A stretch of 64,000 bases of DNA from Emmonsiellopsis sp. PD_33 (lineage: Eukaryota; Ascomycota; Eurotiomycetes; Onygenales; Ajellomycetaceae), in NCBI GenBank assembly GCA_032988165.1, contig JANTQF010000086.1, forward strand, positions 57,505 through 121,504, written 5' to 3'. This document shows positions 44,700 through 58,454 of the stretch, one piece after another. A program made the translations under genes and the position numbers. The notes beneath the pieces were generated by a model. That model made no database searches. It saw only the letters and a list, made by a program, of their open reading frames with translations, and was not told where the DNA came from. Position 1 is the first letter of the stretch. The number at the start of each line of letters is the position of its first letter.

Positions 44700-46100
44700 T
44701 AACTCTAAACTAAAAAAACTAAAAAACTACAACACACAAAAACATTAAAAAACCCTCTTAAACTTAGAACACAGTCTGCTCAAAGTACTTCAATCTAATT
44801 GCATCCATCACCTCCATCACCAACTATATATCTTTAATCCTGAGAGTCAACTACTTCTCATGCATTATCATCTTTACTCTATCTATATTTATAATATAAT
44901 CAGTAATCAGTATACATATTTAGTAGACTTAGTAGATTAAATAACTTACACTCAAAAAGAGTGGTAAGGGTTATTTCCACTATCAACTAGATAGTATTAA
45001 GGGTAAAGCACTGAAAGTAATACTCCCCACTATTAATCTCACAAATTAGATGTACTATCACAATTTTGATAAAAATAAGCTCTTCAGACTTCTGATAGAA
45101 TCAGACCTCCTAAACCCACTCTATTAACCTGAATGAGCAGCTGAGTATTACTAAAAAGCATAATCATAATTTACTATTCTTATTATAATAATAGTAGGGC
45201 TTAGAATTGCATTTAACCTAGTAGTTTCTTAAGGTATTAAGAAGCTTAGTATGATATTAATCCCACTTAGCCTACTACTCAGTAATATATATCTCATAGT
45301 CTGCTTTGCAACCAGGCACAGTATCTTTCATCACCACTTGGCAGGAAAGGGGGATGTACTTTGGCATTTTCAAATCAGAAGAGGGGGTATTGATGTATTT
45401 GAGTAGAGGGCAAAAAAGATAGAGACACAGCTAATTAAAATAGTGAGAGAGAAAGAATAGAATAGATAGAGAAAAGAAGAATAAAGAGGAGAAGAGAAGG
45501 AGAAAAAAAAGAAATATTATTAAAATTCCAACTCTAATTAGCTACCCTAGCAACCTATAACCATCACCTAGGTCTATTCCTGATATAAATTGCCTGGCAA
45601 TGCTATACAAAGAATATCAAATATAGACACATTAAATGTAAATAACCTACTTTTGAATTTAAAAAATTCCTCCTATCTTTTTATTTTTCCTCCTCTTCTT
45701 CTCTTTCTTCCCTTCTTTTTCTACCACTATTCTATCTCTTTTTTTTCAATATCCTTATTCTACTAAAATATGCAATGCACATGAACCTTTCAGTGTGCAG
45801 AACTATTGTGAACCGCTTAATCTGCTGAGGGTAGTGAGGCCTTATAGTGGTAAGAAGTGTGATTAATAATGCTCTCTAAACTGTGATAGACTAAGGATAA
45901 TGTGATATTATTGGTTGAGAGAGAAAACACCTAAGCTATTTATGGAAGTCACATGAGGTAGTGTCAGATAAGCCAATAATCTTGTAGGATTGGGTTTCTT
46001 TGAGCCAATGAAATCAAGAGATTTCAGAAACTTAAAGTGGCTGACCTTGAGAAGTAACTACATATTCCCCATATATATTGCTTTGCTAATGCTCTGCAAA
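44700..46100. other. hAT-1 left interior, no recognisable gene
   Basis: The minus strand near 45360-44760 has a few open pieces (VPGCKADYEIYITE) that may be an exon. A purine-rich tract (about 45420-45520) and a pyrimidine-rich tract (about 45665-45750) could pair. One CpG survives at 45814. I assign no function. Confidence 0.3.
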
Positions 46101-46119
46101 TTATAATTATTACTCTTTT

Positions 46120-46990
46120 TTATTATCACTACTAGCTATATCTTCATCTGCCTCTAAAATCTATATAACTAAGGCCTGTGAGCATCATTATTAGTTTGAG
46201 GGGCCTGAGAAGGAAGCATTCAAATAGGGTGAAACTAACTACAAGGCACATCATGTTGCACTGAAGAAGCTATGTGAGGAAAATAAATAATAACAATCTA
46301 TAATAATACTTATATATAAATTCAGCTAATCTATGCTAGAAATGAGGCTAATAAGACTGAGCACCAGAAATTAAAGAAGAAGAAGGTGAAGTAGCTGATG
46401 TAGAAGTATTAAAATCAGAAGTACTCTTAGAAATAATATAAGATAAAGATGGAGTAGAAGAAGGCTATAAAGAAGGCTACTGAGAAGAAATACTACTAAA
46501 AGTAGGTTAAGGAAATTCTGAAGTATAAGATTAAAAAGCTTAAGTAGGTAAGAGTTCTAGTTATACTTTTTAATAATACTCTTCTAATTTAATTAAATAA
46601 ATTAGTAGATTTATAATAAGAAGGAGATTAAGAATCTTTTCTACTCCTACATACATATAATGATTTAGAACATCAAAGAGGCTACATTGCTCTCTAGCCA
46701 GGTTAATCTTTTTATTACTAAGGTTGATGTTAATGTAGCTGATTAGAAGATAGTTGATTTTAATGCCCAGATTGATCTGACTCATTATAAGGAGCTGCCT
46801 CTACCAGAGGAGGTACTAGAGAATAAGTTTGAGGTTATCCTCATCTCTAATGAGGAGGAGAAGGAGGAGGATGAGAAAAAAAAAAGTAGATTATTAAGAA
46901 TAAAAAGGTTGAGAAAGAGGAGGAGAAGGAAAATAAGAAGAATAAATTTGAGTAAAAAATTTTTCTTTTAGTAGATAGTATAGTGAAGTT
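46120..46990 (+). pseudogene. unknown gene of hAT-1, basic then acidic coiled-coil protein
   Basis: A first exon-like part reads ASKIYITKACEHHYQFEGPE and TNYKAHHVALKKLCEEN (46150-46290). A Lys-rich part follows (46345-46535) in which almost every stop is TAG or TAA in a Gln-like setting. An intron-like gap lies at about 46536-46620. Then comes KEIKNLFYSYIHI and EATLLSSQVNLFITKVDVN, DFNAQIDLTHYKELPLPEEV (46620-46840) and a Glu-rich end. Hypothetical; no family recognised. Its position before the transposase suggests it belongs to the element. Confidence 0.45.
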
Positions 46991-47431
46991 GATGAGAAAT
47001 AAAGAAGTTTAATTAGTTGAATTAAAATTTCTTACTTCTATTTTTAAATTGAGATTTCTATGATGAAAATGAGTAGTACACAGTGAAGATATATATATAT
47101 ATATCTATATACTCTTAATGAGATATATTCATATTAATCATTTCTTGCAATGTATAATCTATACTAAATAAATATTAAAACTCTCCCAGTAACACTTTTT
47201 AGTAATAATATGATGATATTTAATTTATATTTAATATGAATTTTAATGTTTATGATATTAATATCTATATTCTAATAATTCTATTCTTCTTGTTTGATGA
47301 TGCAGCCCAACTCCTAAGATTAATCTTATTATATATACTAGTATAATAAGAAAATTTCATTTCAACTATATAGTAGATTCATCTTAATTAATATCATCAT
47401 TCATCACCATTACCCCCCCTATTAGCATCAA

Positions 47432-49800
47432 AAATGGATGATTCCCTTAAAAAGCTCCCTGAAATTACAGTTAAAGTAAAGAAATATATTATATATGAAG
47501 ATTCATACTCCCAATAATTCTACACCTGATAGGTAACCACAGAACACTATATATCCAGGCCAAAGAAATAAATTATATGGAAAATCCCATTAGAATTAAG
47601 ATAATAAGAAGAAGCTTGAAAAAGCTTTCTATAAGTAGTAAAGAAGGAGACTGGCTAATCATATCTTTATTGCAAGCTCTATGAAGAAATTTAGTTACAT
47701 TTATTATAGACTGAGTATGATTCAGGTGGGATTATCAAGCATCTAAACTCTAATAAATGTAAGGGTGATTAAAAATTCTGAAATGATAATATTATAAAGA
47801 GACTAATAAGAAGCATTTTATTCTTACTATATATAACACTTTCTAGTAATACTAATAATACAATTCATTAAGAAAATAATGAAAAAATGACTCTAACTGG
47901 ATTCCACTACTGATATTCTATTCTATACTCTAAATATCTTTTATAAATAGATACTATATATTTATATCTCTCTGAACCTCTCTCTTCATACAATTAAAAA
48001 CAATGAATTCTATATCCTTCTTTAGATGTTAGAACCACTAATAGCTGTTCCTCATCAAACAAGTCTTCAAAATGCACTTAATAGATACTATACAAATGAT
48101 ATGGAACAATTAGAATTGAAACTAAAGTAATAAAGAAAGATTTCTCTAGCTGTAAATATATGAATAAGTACTAATAATCTAACATTTCTAGATGTGGTCT
48201 GTTATTTCATTAATAATCAATGAGAGTATAAGGAGTAACTAATTGGATTTGAGGCCCTAGTAAAAAGTCATACTGGAGAATATTTCACTGAAATTCTTAT
48301 AGATATCATTCAAAATGATCACTGAGATATTCAATCTAATCTACTTGTAATTACCACAGATAATGCTAAAAGTAATGAGACTATAATTTACAGTTTGAAG
48401 GAGAGGTTAATTGTATATCAATGAGATGATAATCAGAAATATATTTTATATATTATACATATTATTCAGCTGGTAGTGCAGGCTTTGATTAGTGAGCTTA
48501 AGATTGAGGTAGAACATGAGATAATAGTAAGTTCTTTTAATGAGTAGAATATTATTATGCAGAGTAAGATTTCATTTTCCATTACTCTTTATAAGATAAT
48601 AATATTTAATTATACTTCTACTATATTTGATTCTAAATACTAACATTAATGATACTTATATTAGATTTAATATATTACTATCACCATTAGTACCTCCCTA
48701 AAATAAGAGTAATAATTCTTCAATATTCAATATATAATAGCATCTACATTCACTACACAGTCTACTCCCCTTAAAATGATTTAGAATGTTAAGACATAAT
48801 AGAGCTCAATATATGAAATAACTATTTATACACTTTAGCTTCAGAAATCAATTAATTACTGAGTAGAGGATTCTGAGAGAAAAAAGATTCAATCTTTAAA
48901 GCTCTCTGCAACTAAATGGACTTAGTTGAAGTATGTTATTGATTTACTCTTTTCCTTCTATATAATAATTAAAGCTGTTTTATAGATACAGACACCTATA
49001 TTATAAATAATATAGTAGATGTATAATAATTTATTTGATCATCTAGAGGATCAATTAGAAAAGAGTTATAGATATTCTTCTTAAGATGAGGCCATATAGA
49101 GAGCTATTGAGACTGTAAAGGTAAAACTCTCTCTTTATTATAGTAAAACAGATTAGTACTTTATAGATTTCTATACTGTTGCAGCTGTACTAAATCCATC
49201 ACTACAAGTAAATATATACTTAGAGGATGATTGAATAAAGGAAGAACAGTAAGCATATATTAATATTATTAAGGAATACTACAATAAGACCTACTGGTAG
49301 TATGAACCCTCAGATACTGAACCTGGAGATAATATAGATATAGTAGAGAATGATTCTTAGGTAGATAACACTTTTTAATAACATATTACCATGTAGATGC
49401 ACAGATATATACTAATAGTTAATTACATAGAATCTTAATGTATTAGTTGCAAATCAGAACAAGGCCAGGCTAGCTACTTGTAGAATTAAGTTTGATTACT
49501 ATCTTTATAATAATGAAATAATCATCAAGTAGAAAATAATTCTTAAAATCTGGGCTATACTTAAATATATCTATTTAATAGTTGTAAGGATGGCACAGGA
49601 TGTTCTTGTAATCCCTCTAATAGATATTGGGATGGAATGGAAATTCAATTCAAGTTAAGACATATATTACTATTATTATGATAAATTACATGGGGAAATG
49701 ATTAAGAAGATAATGATGATAAAGCATGAGAAGGAGAAGGAGATTACTAATAATTTCAGTAAGAATACTATAATTAAGGAAGAAGATGTACTTGTAAAGT
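47432..49800 (+). pseudogene. hAT-1 transposase (BED finger, core, hATC)
   Basis: Starts near the ATG at 47432 (MDDSLKKLPEITVKVKK). A decayed BED finger is at about 47660-47770 (YCKLYEE, IIKHLNSNKC). The core reads ISLAVNI, then ISTNNLTFLDVVCYFINN and EALVKSHTGEYFTEILIDI (48140-48310), where TGG codons are now stops. VITTDNAKSNETII follows (48345-48390) and IIQLVVQALISEL (48462-48500). AAVLNPSLQVNIYLEDDW (49185-49235) and the hATC segment RMAQDVLVIPLIDIGMEW (49580-49640) complete the order typical of hAT transposases. Confidence 0.88.
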
Positions 49801-50236
49801 AATGTGTATAGTTTATTATATTATATAGATATATAGGTGGATTATAGGTGTGATTCCACATGAAGATGTATAGGATATCTTATTTTAATAATATTTTCTT
49901 ATGAGTATTATTAATTATTATTATCTTCTTCTCTATAATTATATAATCAAAATAGGATCAAATGGGACCAAGTTTAAATTCTAGTCACTTTTGGTCCTAT
50001 TTATGTTATGTTTTATATGGTCATTTTACATGATTTATTCTTTAAAATAGGTCATTTTTCCTGGTTACTTTCAAAATTTTAGTCATTTATCCTTATTTAT
50101 CTCTTAAAAGTAGTCATTTTTTATATTTTAAACCTTTAAAGTCATGTTTTATACTACCTTTTAGCACTAAATGGGACTAAAATCAAATCAAACCAACATG
50201 AAAATTCCTAGTCCCAGCAGCCAGCCTAAGTATAAA

Positions 50237-51451
50237 TAGGAAATTTTAGAAATTTCAGATATAGCTTGATTTTCTATAGGTGATTTTTGTTTCTGATTTG
50301 ATTTGAAGATGATTTTAATAAAAGCTACTGATTCAGAAGGTCATTCAAATGAAGAAGATTTATTCTGTTAAGTTATAAAAATGTTAGATGAGAATATTAT
50401 TTTAGAAATGCCATGAACATTAATGAATAACTCACTAATTAATTAGATTACTTAAATATAATATTATCACCTCACTGATGATCAAATAACTATTGAAAGT
50501 TCTAAAAAGTTTGTAAAAATAATTCAGAATGCACCCTGTGTTTATTGTATTACTAATAATGAAATTAATATAGATCCTCTAGATTGAGTCTTAATTATAC
50601 TATATATAGGAGTATTGAAGTTCTCATTGAATCTATATATATAAAATGTATTTAAAAAGTTTTCTGCTGTCTTTTCAGAAAAAGATGCATTAAAATTAAC
50701 TAACATGAAAAAAGTGACATATAAAATTCATTTAATTGATGATACTTTACTGCTCTACAGAACTTTATATAACTTATTCATAAAAGAACTGGATACATTA
50801 TAAAAATTCTTAGAAGAAATGTAGTCTTAGAATTAGATTCACCCTTCATGAAGCCCAGTCAGAGCTCTAATTCTATTTGTACCCAAAAAGAATAGTAGTC
50901 TTCAACTTTATGTAAACTACTGGGGTTTAAATAGGGTAACTATTAAAGATTATACTCTATTACCTCTTATTGAAGAGATAATGGACTAGCTGAGCAAGAT
51001 GAAATACTTTTCTAAGCTAGATCTTAGAGATGTGTATTATCATATTTGCATTAAGAAAGGTAATAAATAGAAAATAGCTTTTCAAATAAAATATAGATAT
51101 TTTAAATTTTATATAATACTTATAAGACTATGTAAAGTGCTAGCTACATTTCAGTCTTACATTAATTAAGTACTTTATAAACTTATCAATATCTACTGTG
51201 TAGTCTACCTCAATGATATTCTGATCTTTTCTAAAAATAAAAAAGATCATGAAAAGTATATATATTAGGTGCTGAAAAGACTCCAGCAATATAATCTTTA
51301 TATAAAGAAATCAAAATGTACTTTCTTCACAAAGGAACTAGAGTTTCTAGGCTTTATAATTGAGGTTAATGAGATTCAAATGAATCAAAACTATGTAGCC
51401 ACTATCTTTAAATGATCTGAGCCTTAAATATTTTGAAAAGTTCAAGCTTTC
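50237..51451 (+). pseudogene. GyA-2 pol, protease to RT
   Basis: Matches GyA-1 1745-2960. The RT motif is YLNDIL here (near 51205), with one catalytic Asp lost by G-to-A. The piece ends CTTTC at 51447-51451, the probable target duplication of GyA-3. Confidence 0.88.
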
Positions 51452-52233
51452 TATTATAATAGCATGCTAAGTCCAGAAGCCTACTACACTGCATTAATAA
51501 TCAGATCAGTTTGATTATTCTTTAACTTCATGGCAGGCCACATCAGACTGATATATGCATATTATCAATGTCAGGGTAGTATAATTATATTGCCACTTAG
51601 ACCTATATATAGAATAGGCTGACCCCTAATATTCTAGAGATTAATGATTTATTTCTTAATTAATTCTATCTATTAGTATTACTTCATATTATTTCTATAT
51701 GCTACTAATTAGTTTACCTTTATATTCTAATCCATCCTTACTCCTTGAGGTTGATATAGAGCCATCTCTACTACACTTATTATATGAAGTGGCAATAAGT
51801 TTCTGCTATCTAACCTTATAAGTTCAAATTGCCTGTCTGATTATTCCAGAGGCAAGCTATTAGTAGCATATTAACACTAAAGTTAATTACAGTAATTTAT
51901 AACTCTATCTGTAATATCTCTACTCTTTCTGACTCTAAGGCATCTGAACTAGATAATCCATTAAGTTATACTATTTTCACTCATAATAAACTCATAAAGA
52001 CCTTATAAAAAGAGGTCATCATCTCTAAATATCATGATATTAAGATAGGTAATCTAATATCTTATTATAGAAAATCTATCAATAAGTACTGTATCTTTAC
52101 CCATTTTCTTGAATGTAAATATAAGTTAGCTTCTAAGAAGTTCTCTTATGATCATACTTATATCTCATATACTATAATATGATTATGAGGAACAGTTGAG
52201 ATGACTTAAAGTATTAAGAAGTTAGAATTATAT
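51452..52233 (+). mobile_element. GyA-3, 5' end only in window
   Basis: A 369-bp LTR (51452-51820, TATTATAATAG to AACCTTATA) followed by leader and Gag start, matching GyA-2 35446-35820. The Gag ATG is ATA here. It is broken at 52234 by GyC-3. The rest of GyA-3 must lie to the right of the window. Confidence 0.9.
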
Positions 52234-53329
52234 TGTTATACTTTTACACTAGTAATATGTTATTCTACCATCTGGACATCCTATAACTACTACATCAAAC
52301 TTTATCATATATATCATCATATATCTCATTATAGAGCTCTGCCTGGGCCTGATTAGAGCACAGCATCATAGATAGATTCAGCAGCTCCAGAGAGCTCCAT
52401 ATAGATAGCCACTGACCTCCCAGACTTGCTGGAGAGCAGCAATTCATATTAATCTATCTAATGTTTAGAAATCCTCTCATTTATTTACCTACATATTCTC
52501 TCCTTCATGATATCAAAATATCTACCTCCTCTAGTCTAGTAAAGCTCTTATTGAAAAACTCTATCTCTCTGAGCTCTAAATAGTCTAACCTACTTATTGG
52601 CTCCCCATCCCTTTCAAGCATTAATCAATAAGGTGCCATCTCTATTCCTATATCAGTAGTGCTATCACTTAGATATTAGAGTATACTTATAATTTAAATT
52701 ACTTTTCAGTCTACCTCAGATCAGCATTCATCAATATATTGAACTCTTTAAACTAATAGGCTATAAATACTCATACTAGATCTGATGTCTCTCCTAATAA
52801 TACATTCATCTTATCAGAAGATCATTAAACTCCTTCAGCTGACATGCTATTAAGTTAGACTCAAGAAGGTCTATTCTTAACTAGATCTCATAGAATTAAG
52901 ACTGGAGATTTCAAGCCTTATTATAGAAATAATATTATAAAATATCAAACCTTTATCTATTTTCTTAAATGAAAATATGAACTTGCTTCTGATCATTTCA
53001 AATAAAATAGGTCTTATATTCTATATGCTACTACTCACCTATATAGTACTATTAAGACTACTTGAAGCATCAAGAAAAATAAACTTCACAATATAGGTAT
53101 TATGTTTACTTGGAAATAGTTTAAAGAATTCTTCATGAATTAAATTAAAGATCATCAAAACTAAGGCTATACAGCTACTACTTAGTTTCATAGCCTTACT
53201 CAACAAGAGAGTCAAACTGTTCATACTTTTGAAGCTACCTTCAATGAATACTGAAATGAGCTTGAACTTAATCTTAAGACCCTATAAATATAGCTTTTCT
53301 ATGCTAAGCTGTATCCTTCTATTCAGAAT
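52234..53329 (+). mobile_element. GyC-3, 5' end only in window
   Basis: An LTR of 458 bp (52234-52691, TGTTATACTT to TACTTATA) and the first part of Gag (52763-53329), with the ATG now ATA. It aligns with GyC-2 35896-36985. MITE-2 interrupts it at 53330. Confidence 0.9.
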
Positions 53330-53706
53330 TAGAGTGCAGATGAGGCCAAGTAATTATGAGTTTAAAACTTGACTTGAACTTGAAATTACTCATTTTAACT
53401 CACCTTGGAGAGGCCTATTATAACTTGGATATTCCTCATTTTTGTAACAGGCATGCTCCAATAAGTGGATCGTGTGAGCTATACACTAGAATCAAAATTG
53501 TAATTGCTAGAGAAAGGAAGGAAAAAGGAAAAGAAATTATAAGATCATACAATATAAATAGAAGGAAATTATGTGAGGTTGGAGTGAATAAACATTCATA
53601 TGAAAGCCCAGTTAGAGGTGTCTGATTGAGCAGTTAGAGATTGGGTGAAGTTTGGGCAAGCTATAGATATAGAGTATAAGAGTATAGCTCTTCACATTAT
53701 CCCCCC

Positions 53707-56700
53707 CTATTTGAATTTGGAGGGCAGGCAGGAGGGGTCAGAAAATCAGACATGAGATGATACAGGCAGAGTCTTATTAAGTAGATATAGCTCTTCATAA
53801 TAGATGAGCACAGTAATGTCTTGCAGGATAGAGGTTAATTCCCATAAAGAGACTTCATATCTGAGTTACTTCACTAGGTATTAGAATCCTCATCTACAGC
53901 AGGAGCAGTTAAGGATGACTTCAATCTTATATTCTACCTCATTATCTTCCCTGATAATACCAGATGGATGCCAGTCAGTGATTTCTTGTGAGAGGAATGG
54001 GTCAGTGGAGGCTTTACAGAGTAGATTCATGTGAAATATATTATAAATCCTAGGTAGCATGTCAAGATGGTAGTTATAACTTCCCAGGACTTCAATGATA
54101 ATGTACTTGACATATTAGTAGTCAAGCATATAAGATAGGTAATTAGTTATAATGTTTTAGAGATCTAGTTAGATCTTATTACTCACTTCATAGCATTTAG
54201 TAGGATTTCAGTGGGTATTCATATAGTTCTATTAATCTTACTGAGTGCTAGTCATGGAGGATTCAGCCTACTTGCAGGCTTGCTGGAGCTTCAAGATAAT
54301 GGTGTATGTAATTTGAATTGAACTATAAGATAAAGTGGAAGGTTCAGATGATTTAGTAAGATTAAGAACTTCAAGATTATAACTGTATGAGAGGAAAAAC
54401 AGGCTAACATCAGTGCTGATAGTATCACAGCCATTAATTATAAGTTTAGCATGTGGAAGGAGTTCATTCCAGTCATCCTAAGTATATAAATAGAACTTTT
54501 AGAGGTAGTTCTTAGTTATCTGAATTATACATTTAGTGCTACTGTTAGTTTCAGGGTAATAAGCAGTTAAGAGGTGCTAGAAGATCTTGAAGAGCTGATA
54601 GATTCAGCTTTAGATAGCTCTAACAAACTGAGTCTTATAATCTAAAATAATTATACAGGATAGACTATACTAATAATAAAACAGACTTCAGAGAAAGGCT
54701 TTAGCCACTGTGGGTGCATTCATCTTCACACAGAGTTTAAGAATAACATCTTTACTAAGATAGTTAATAATAATAAGAATACTCTTATAGTTATCACTCA
54801 TGAGGAGGTCTACTGTAAAATTAATAGTAATATTATACTAGACACATTTAGGAATCAGAAGAGATTTGAGCAGACCTTAGCAATAGTCCTACTAGATAAT
54901 AATAGATTAATAGACATTGCAGTTCCAGGTGAACTATCAGATGCTCTGAAACATGTCAGGCCAGTAGAAATCTTAAGATAAAATTTAGTAGAGTACTTTA
55001 TAATCTAGGTAACTAATCATCAGAGAATTATAAGTTTTTTGCATGATTCAGGTGTGCAACAATTCTGAATCAGGAATTCACTATCTCCCTTGGAAGTGTA
55101 GTTAGGAGTTGAGGTCTATGAAGCATTTAGTGATGTTAATATAAGCTTGAAGTTTGGGTAGAAAATAATAAGCTTTATCTTGAATGACCTGGATCATCAT
55201 TTGAAGATGTTTATTAGAGGTGGCAGTAGTGTCCTAGAGTCCCTAGAATGGAAATAAGGTAGTTGTAATTAGTAGGGTAACAGATGAGATATATATTACT
55301 CTGTGTGATGTTGCTTTAGATTCTTTAAGAATCTATAGATCTAGTAGTCTCTATTCATAATTTACTTAGCAGGCATTAGAGTCTTCAAAAGGTATATTCT
55401 GTTCATATTAGAAGAGGGTGTCAGCCATGAAGTTCTCTGTGTCAGAGTAGTAATAAATTATAAAATGAAAGTAACTAAGGAATTCAGCCCAGTACATCTG
55501 ATGTTCAGAGAATTTATAGGTTATTATAAAATATTAGAGATTCTTATGATCTATGATAATTTTGAAGTCTTTCACACTGTAGAGTTTAGAGTCCCATTCT
55601 TCTAAATATTAGATGATAGTAAGAAGTTTCTTGTCATAGATCTCATAGTTAGCTTCAGCAGGGCTGAGCTTCTTAAATATGAATGTGTAGAATTATAGAA
55701 TGCCTTTATCATTTTATTACATGAAAGTATTACCTGTAATGTAATCAGAAGAGTCTGTTTTGACCACTATCAGATAGTTAGGATTGAATGTAATGAGCAT
55801 CAGAGTAGAGACAAACATCTATTTAAGGTGCATGAATGTCTTATCTACCTTCTTAGATTATAGAAACTACTAGTCTTTGTGTGTGAGATCAGTCAGCAAT
55901 TAGATGATGTCAGAAAAATCCTGAATGAAGTATTAATAGAAATTTACAAATTCTAGAAAGTCTTGCATGCTTTTTATAGTTATAGGGGCCTCCCATTTGA
56001 GGATAGTAATAATCTTCTTGAGATCCATATAGACTCCCTTTCCTGTCTCTATGATAAAGTTAAGGTAGATTATCTTTTAAACTTTAAAGGTAGATTTATT
56101 GATATCAATTAGGAGACTATATTCATAGAGGTGGGTAAGGACTTTTCAGATATGCTCTTGATGTTACTTACAGGATTCATTAGTGAAGATGAGAATGTCA
56201 TTAAGGTAGATAGAAGTAAATTCATCTAAATAGTCTCATAAGGCCTAGTTGATGTATTTCTGGAAGATGCTTAGAATATTTATGAGGCTAAAGAGGATGA
56301 CTGTCCATTCAAATAAATTATATCTCATATAAAAGATAGTTAATCATTCATTTCCTTCTGCAATTTAAATTTTATAGAATATAGAAATGACATTCAGCTT
56401 TATGAACTACTTGACTTGGCTGATCTATTTGAGAGTCTTATTGATTAATAGTAGTAGATAATGATCTTTTCAGGTGAGGCAGTTGAGGCCCTAATAGTCA
56501 ACACAGAACTAAAGGCCTTTACCTGGCTTTTTCATAAAGAGTATGGGTGTGCCTACAGGTAAATTACTAATTCAGATAAAACCTTTATTCAAAAGGTTAT
56601 TAAGGGTCTTATGAAGCACAAGCAATTTATCATGCAATATATTGTATAGTGGTCCTCAGGGTAGCTGAAAGTCTTTACCATCTGTCTTCTCAAATTTGAT

Positions 56701-57419
56701 ATGATAGTTGTGCACACCATGGAATGGTAGAAGCTTCTTAGTGGCCTTATGATTAAAAATATTGAGGAATTTATAATAGTATGGAGAGAGGACTGTTACA
56801 GGGTTGATCTTTAACTTCTTAAAGAGCTATAAGAGAGCCTTCTCTATGTTAGCCATGCTGGCAATGAAGATTTCAATAGGAGGTTAAGACTTAAATTTCT
56901 AATTGTAGCTTTAAAGGAGGTTATAGATGTTGATAGAGATTTAATGAAGGTCAGTGGTCTTATAAACATCTTTTTCAGAGATATAGATGCCTCCAGGGAA
57001 TATAATACATTAATTGTAAGTATTAATGAGAGCTTGATGTTCAGATAATCATAATAGATCTAATATGAAGTCATATAGGAGATTCTCAATCTCATACATA
57101 TAAATATTTTCTTGGAGAAATCTACTAATATCAATATTAAGCTTCACCATGTTTCATACAAAGCTGCCTGTGTCACCATTGACACCTTCAATCTTTTAGG
57201 AGTTGATTAGGATACACAGAAGATTATAATAGTTAATCATGCAAGAATGAATTATTAAATAGTAACAGCAACTACTATCTTCTATAGCATTCATATTAAA
57301 AGAATAATTAACTATAGTAGGTATAAGGATCATCAGAATAGTCATTTTCTTCTCAAAGGTCTTTCTATCTAACTCTGAAAGCTTCCACTTGCAATTTCAC
57401 ACAGAAGCTAGTCTTTTCC
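53707..57419 (-). pseudogene. GyB-2 pol
   Basis: Collinear with pol of GyB-1, ending with TAG (53709-53707 on the minus strand). RT is near 56530-56100, RNase H near 55800-55480, integrase near 55030-54400, and chromodomain near 53950-53780. Many transition stops. The frame is -1 to gag, as in GyB-1. Confidence 0.88.
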
Positions 57420-58454
57420 CAAGTCTGATTTGATGTCTTTAAAGTCTTTCTTTTCTTCAGGCTTGATTTGTATGTTTATAGATTATATAGGTAGTTTTGA
57501 GGAAATATGGGTTCCACAGCAGTTAGTAGCTCTGTGCCCAGGTTTATTATAGTTAATACAGACATCTCAGGCACAGCAGTTAATAACAGCAGTAGTGATT
57601 ATATTTAGGATATAAAATGCATTTACATGAGTGGGCCCTGTAGGCATCTAATTCATAGCATTTAGATTCTTTAGCAGAGAGGTCTTAGGGAAGGTCTTCC
57701 TGAAGATGATAGGAATATCACTATAGATTCAGTTCTAAATGGTCTTGATTTCAGATAGGTTATTCTCTATACTGCAGAGCTTCATATAATATTTAAGATA
57801 TATAGAAGGTTTGATAGAGGTAATAGTCTGCTGTAGGAATTTAAACTTGATAGCTTTTTTGAGTAGGGCCTTCTTGATAATGTCATCTCATAGCTGGTTG
57901 CTGGCTTTCAGAATCTTCTAATTAAATCTTAGGAGAAAGATAGAAAGTGGATTAGTTTTCTGATGAATACTGTGCAGTCAGGTCAGGGCCTTCTAAGCTA
58001 CTAAAGAATTAAAGAAAAGAATGTCAAGCTGATTGAGGATGACATCAGGGGTTATAAGAATGAGCTTGGCATTAGTCTTCATTTAAGAGTAGAATTAGGT
58101 GATAGTAGTACTAGAGAGTTAGGTGTAGATGTATCAGGCCTGATTAGTAAGAGATCTAATTGTAAGGCTGTTTAAAGTGATTTTGGCCTCCACACTGAGG
58201 CACCAGATAGGATATTTGAAGACTTATTTACTCATAAATTTCTCAAGGGTAGCAAGTCTTTCTTTCAGGCATCTCAGGAAGTTCTCAAAAGAAGCAGTTA
58301 GATAAGTAGGAGTTAGAATAGAAGCTGAAGTCAGTACAAGCATATAATTTTATTTAGTAATGAGGTCAATCTTGTTCACAAGCTATTAGATGAAGTTTTA
58401 GAATTTAGTATTAGAGCCCTGAGAAGAGGTACTATCTTCATATAGAGAATTCAT
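57408..58454 (-). pseudogene. GyB-2 gag
   Basis: 348 codons plus TAG, equal in length to gag of GyB-1 and GyB-3. The ATG is intact (MNSLYEDSTSSQGSN). The knuckle region is near 57600-57510 on the minus strand and the shift heptamer GGGAAAA at 57420-57414. Confidence 0.9.

Larger units (their letters stand above)
44300..50228 (+). mobile_element. hAT-1, 5929-bp hAT transposon
   Basis: An 8-bp duplication AGTATAAA (44292-44299 and 50229-50236) and short inverted ends: TAGACTAGCCATTTGT on the left, TAGGCTGGCTGCTGGG as the reverse complement of the right. It contains an unknown plus-strand gene (about 46120-46990) and a hAT transposase (about 47432-49800). The subterminal regions are rich in repeated TTTGGTCC and AGTCCC words on both sides (44450-44560 and 49955-50215), as expected for transposase binding regions. 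Its ends do not resemble those of hAT-2, so it is a different family. Confidence 0.92.
35030..51451 (+). mobile_element. GyA-2, Ty3/gypsy chromovirus broken by GyC-2, hAT-1 and GyA-3
   Basis: Own sequence: 35030-35895, 43601-44299 and 50237-51451. Each break is explained by a flanking duplication (ATCTT at 43596-43600, AGTATAAA at 50229-50236). It has a 369-bp 5' LTR, gag, protease and part of RT. It ends at 51451 inside RT, where GyA-3 inserted; the remainder and the 3' LTR would lie beyond the window. The candidate left duplication is ATAGA (35025-35029). Confidence 0.92.
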
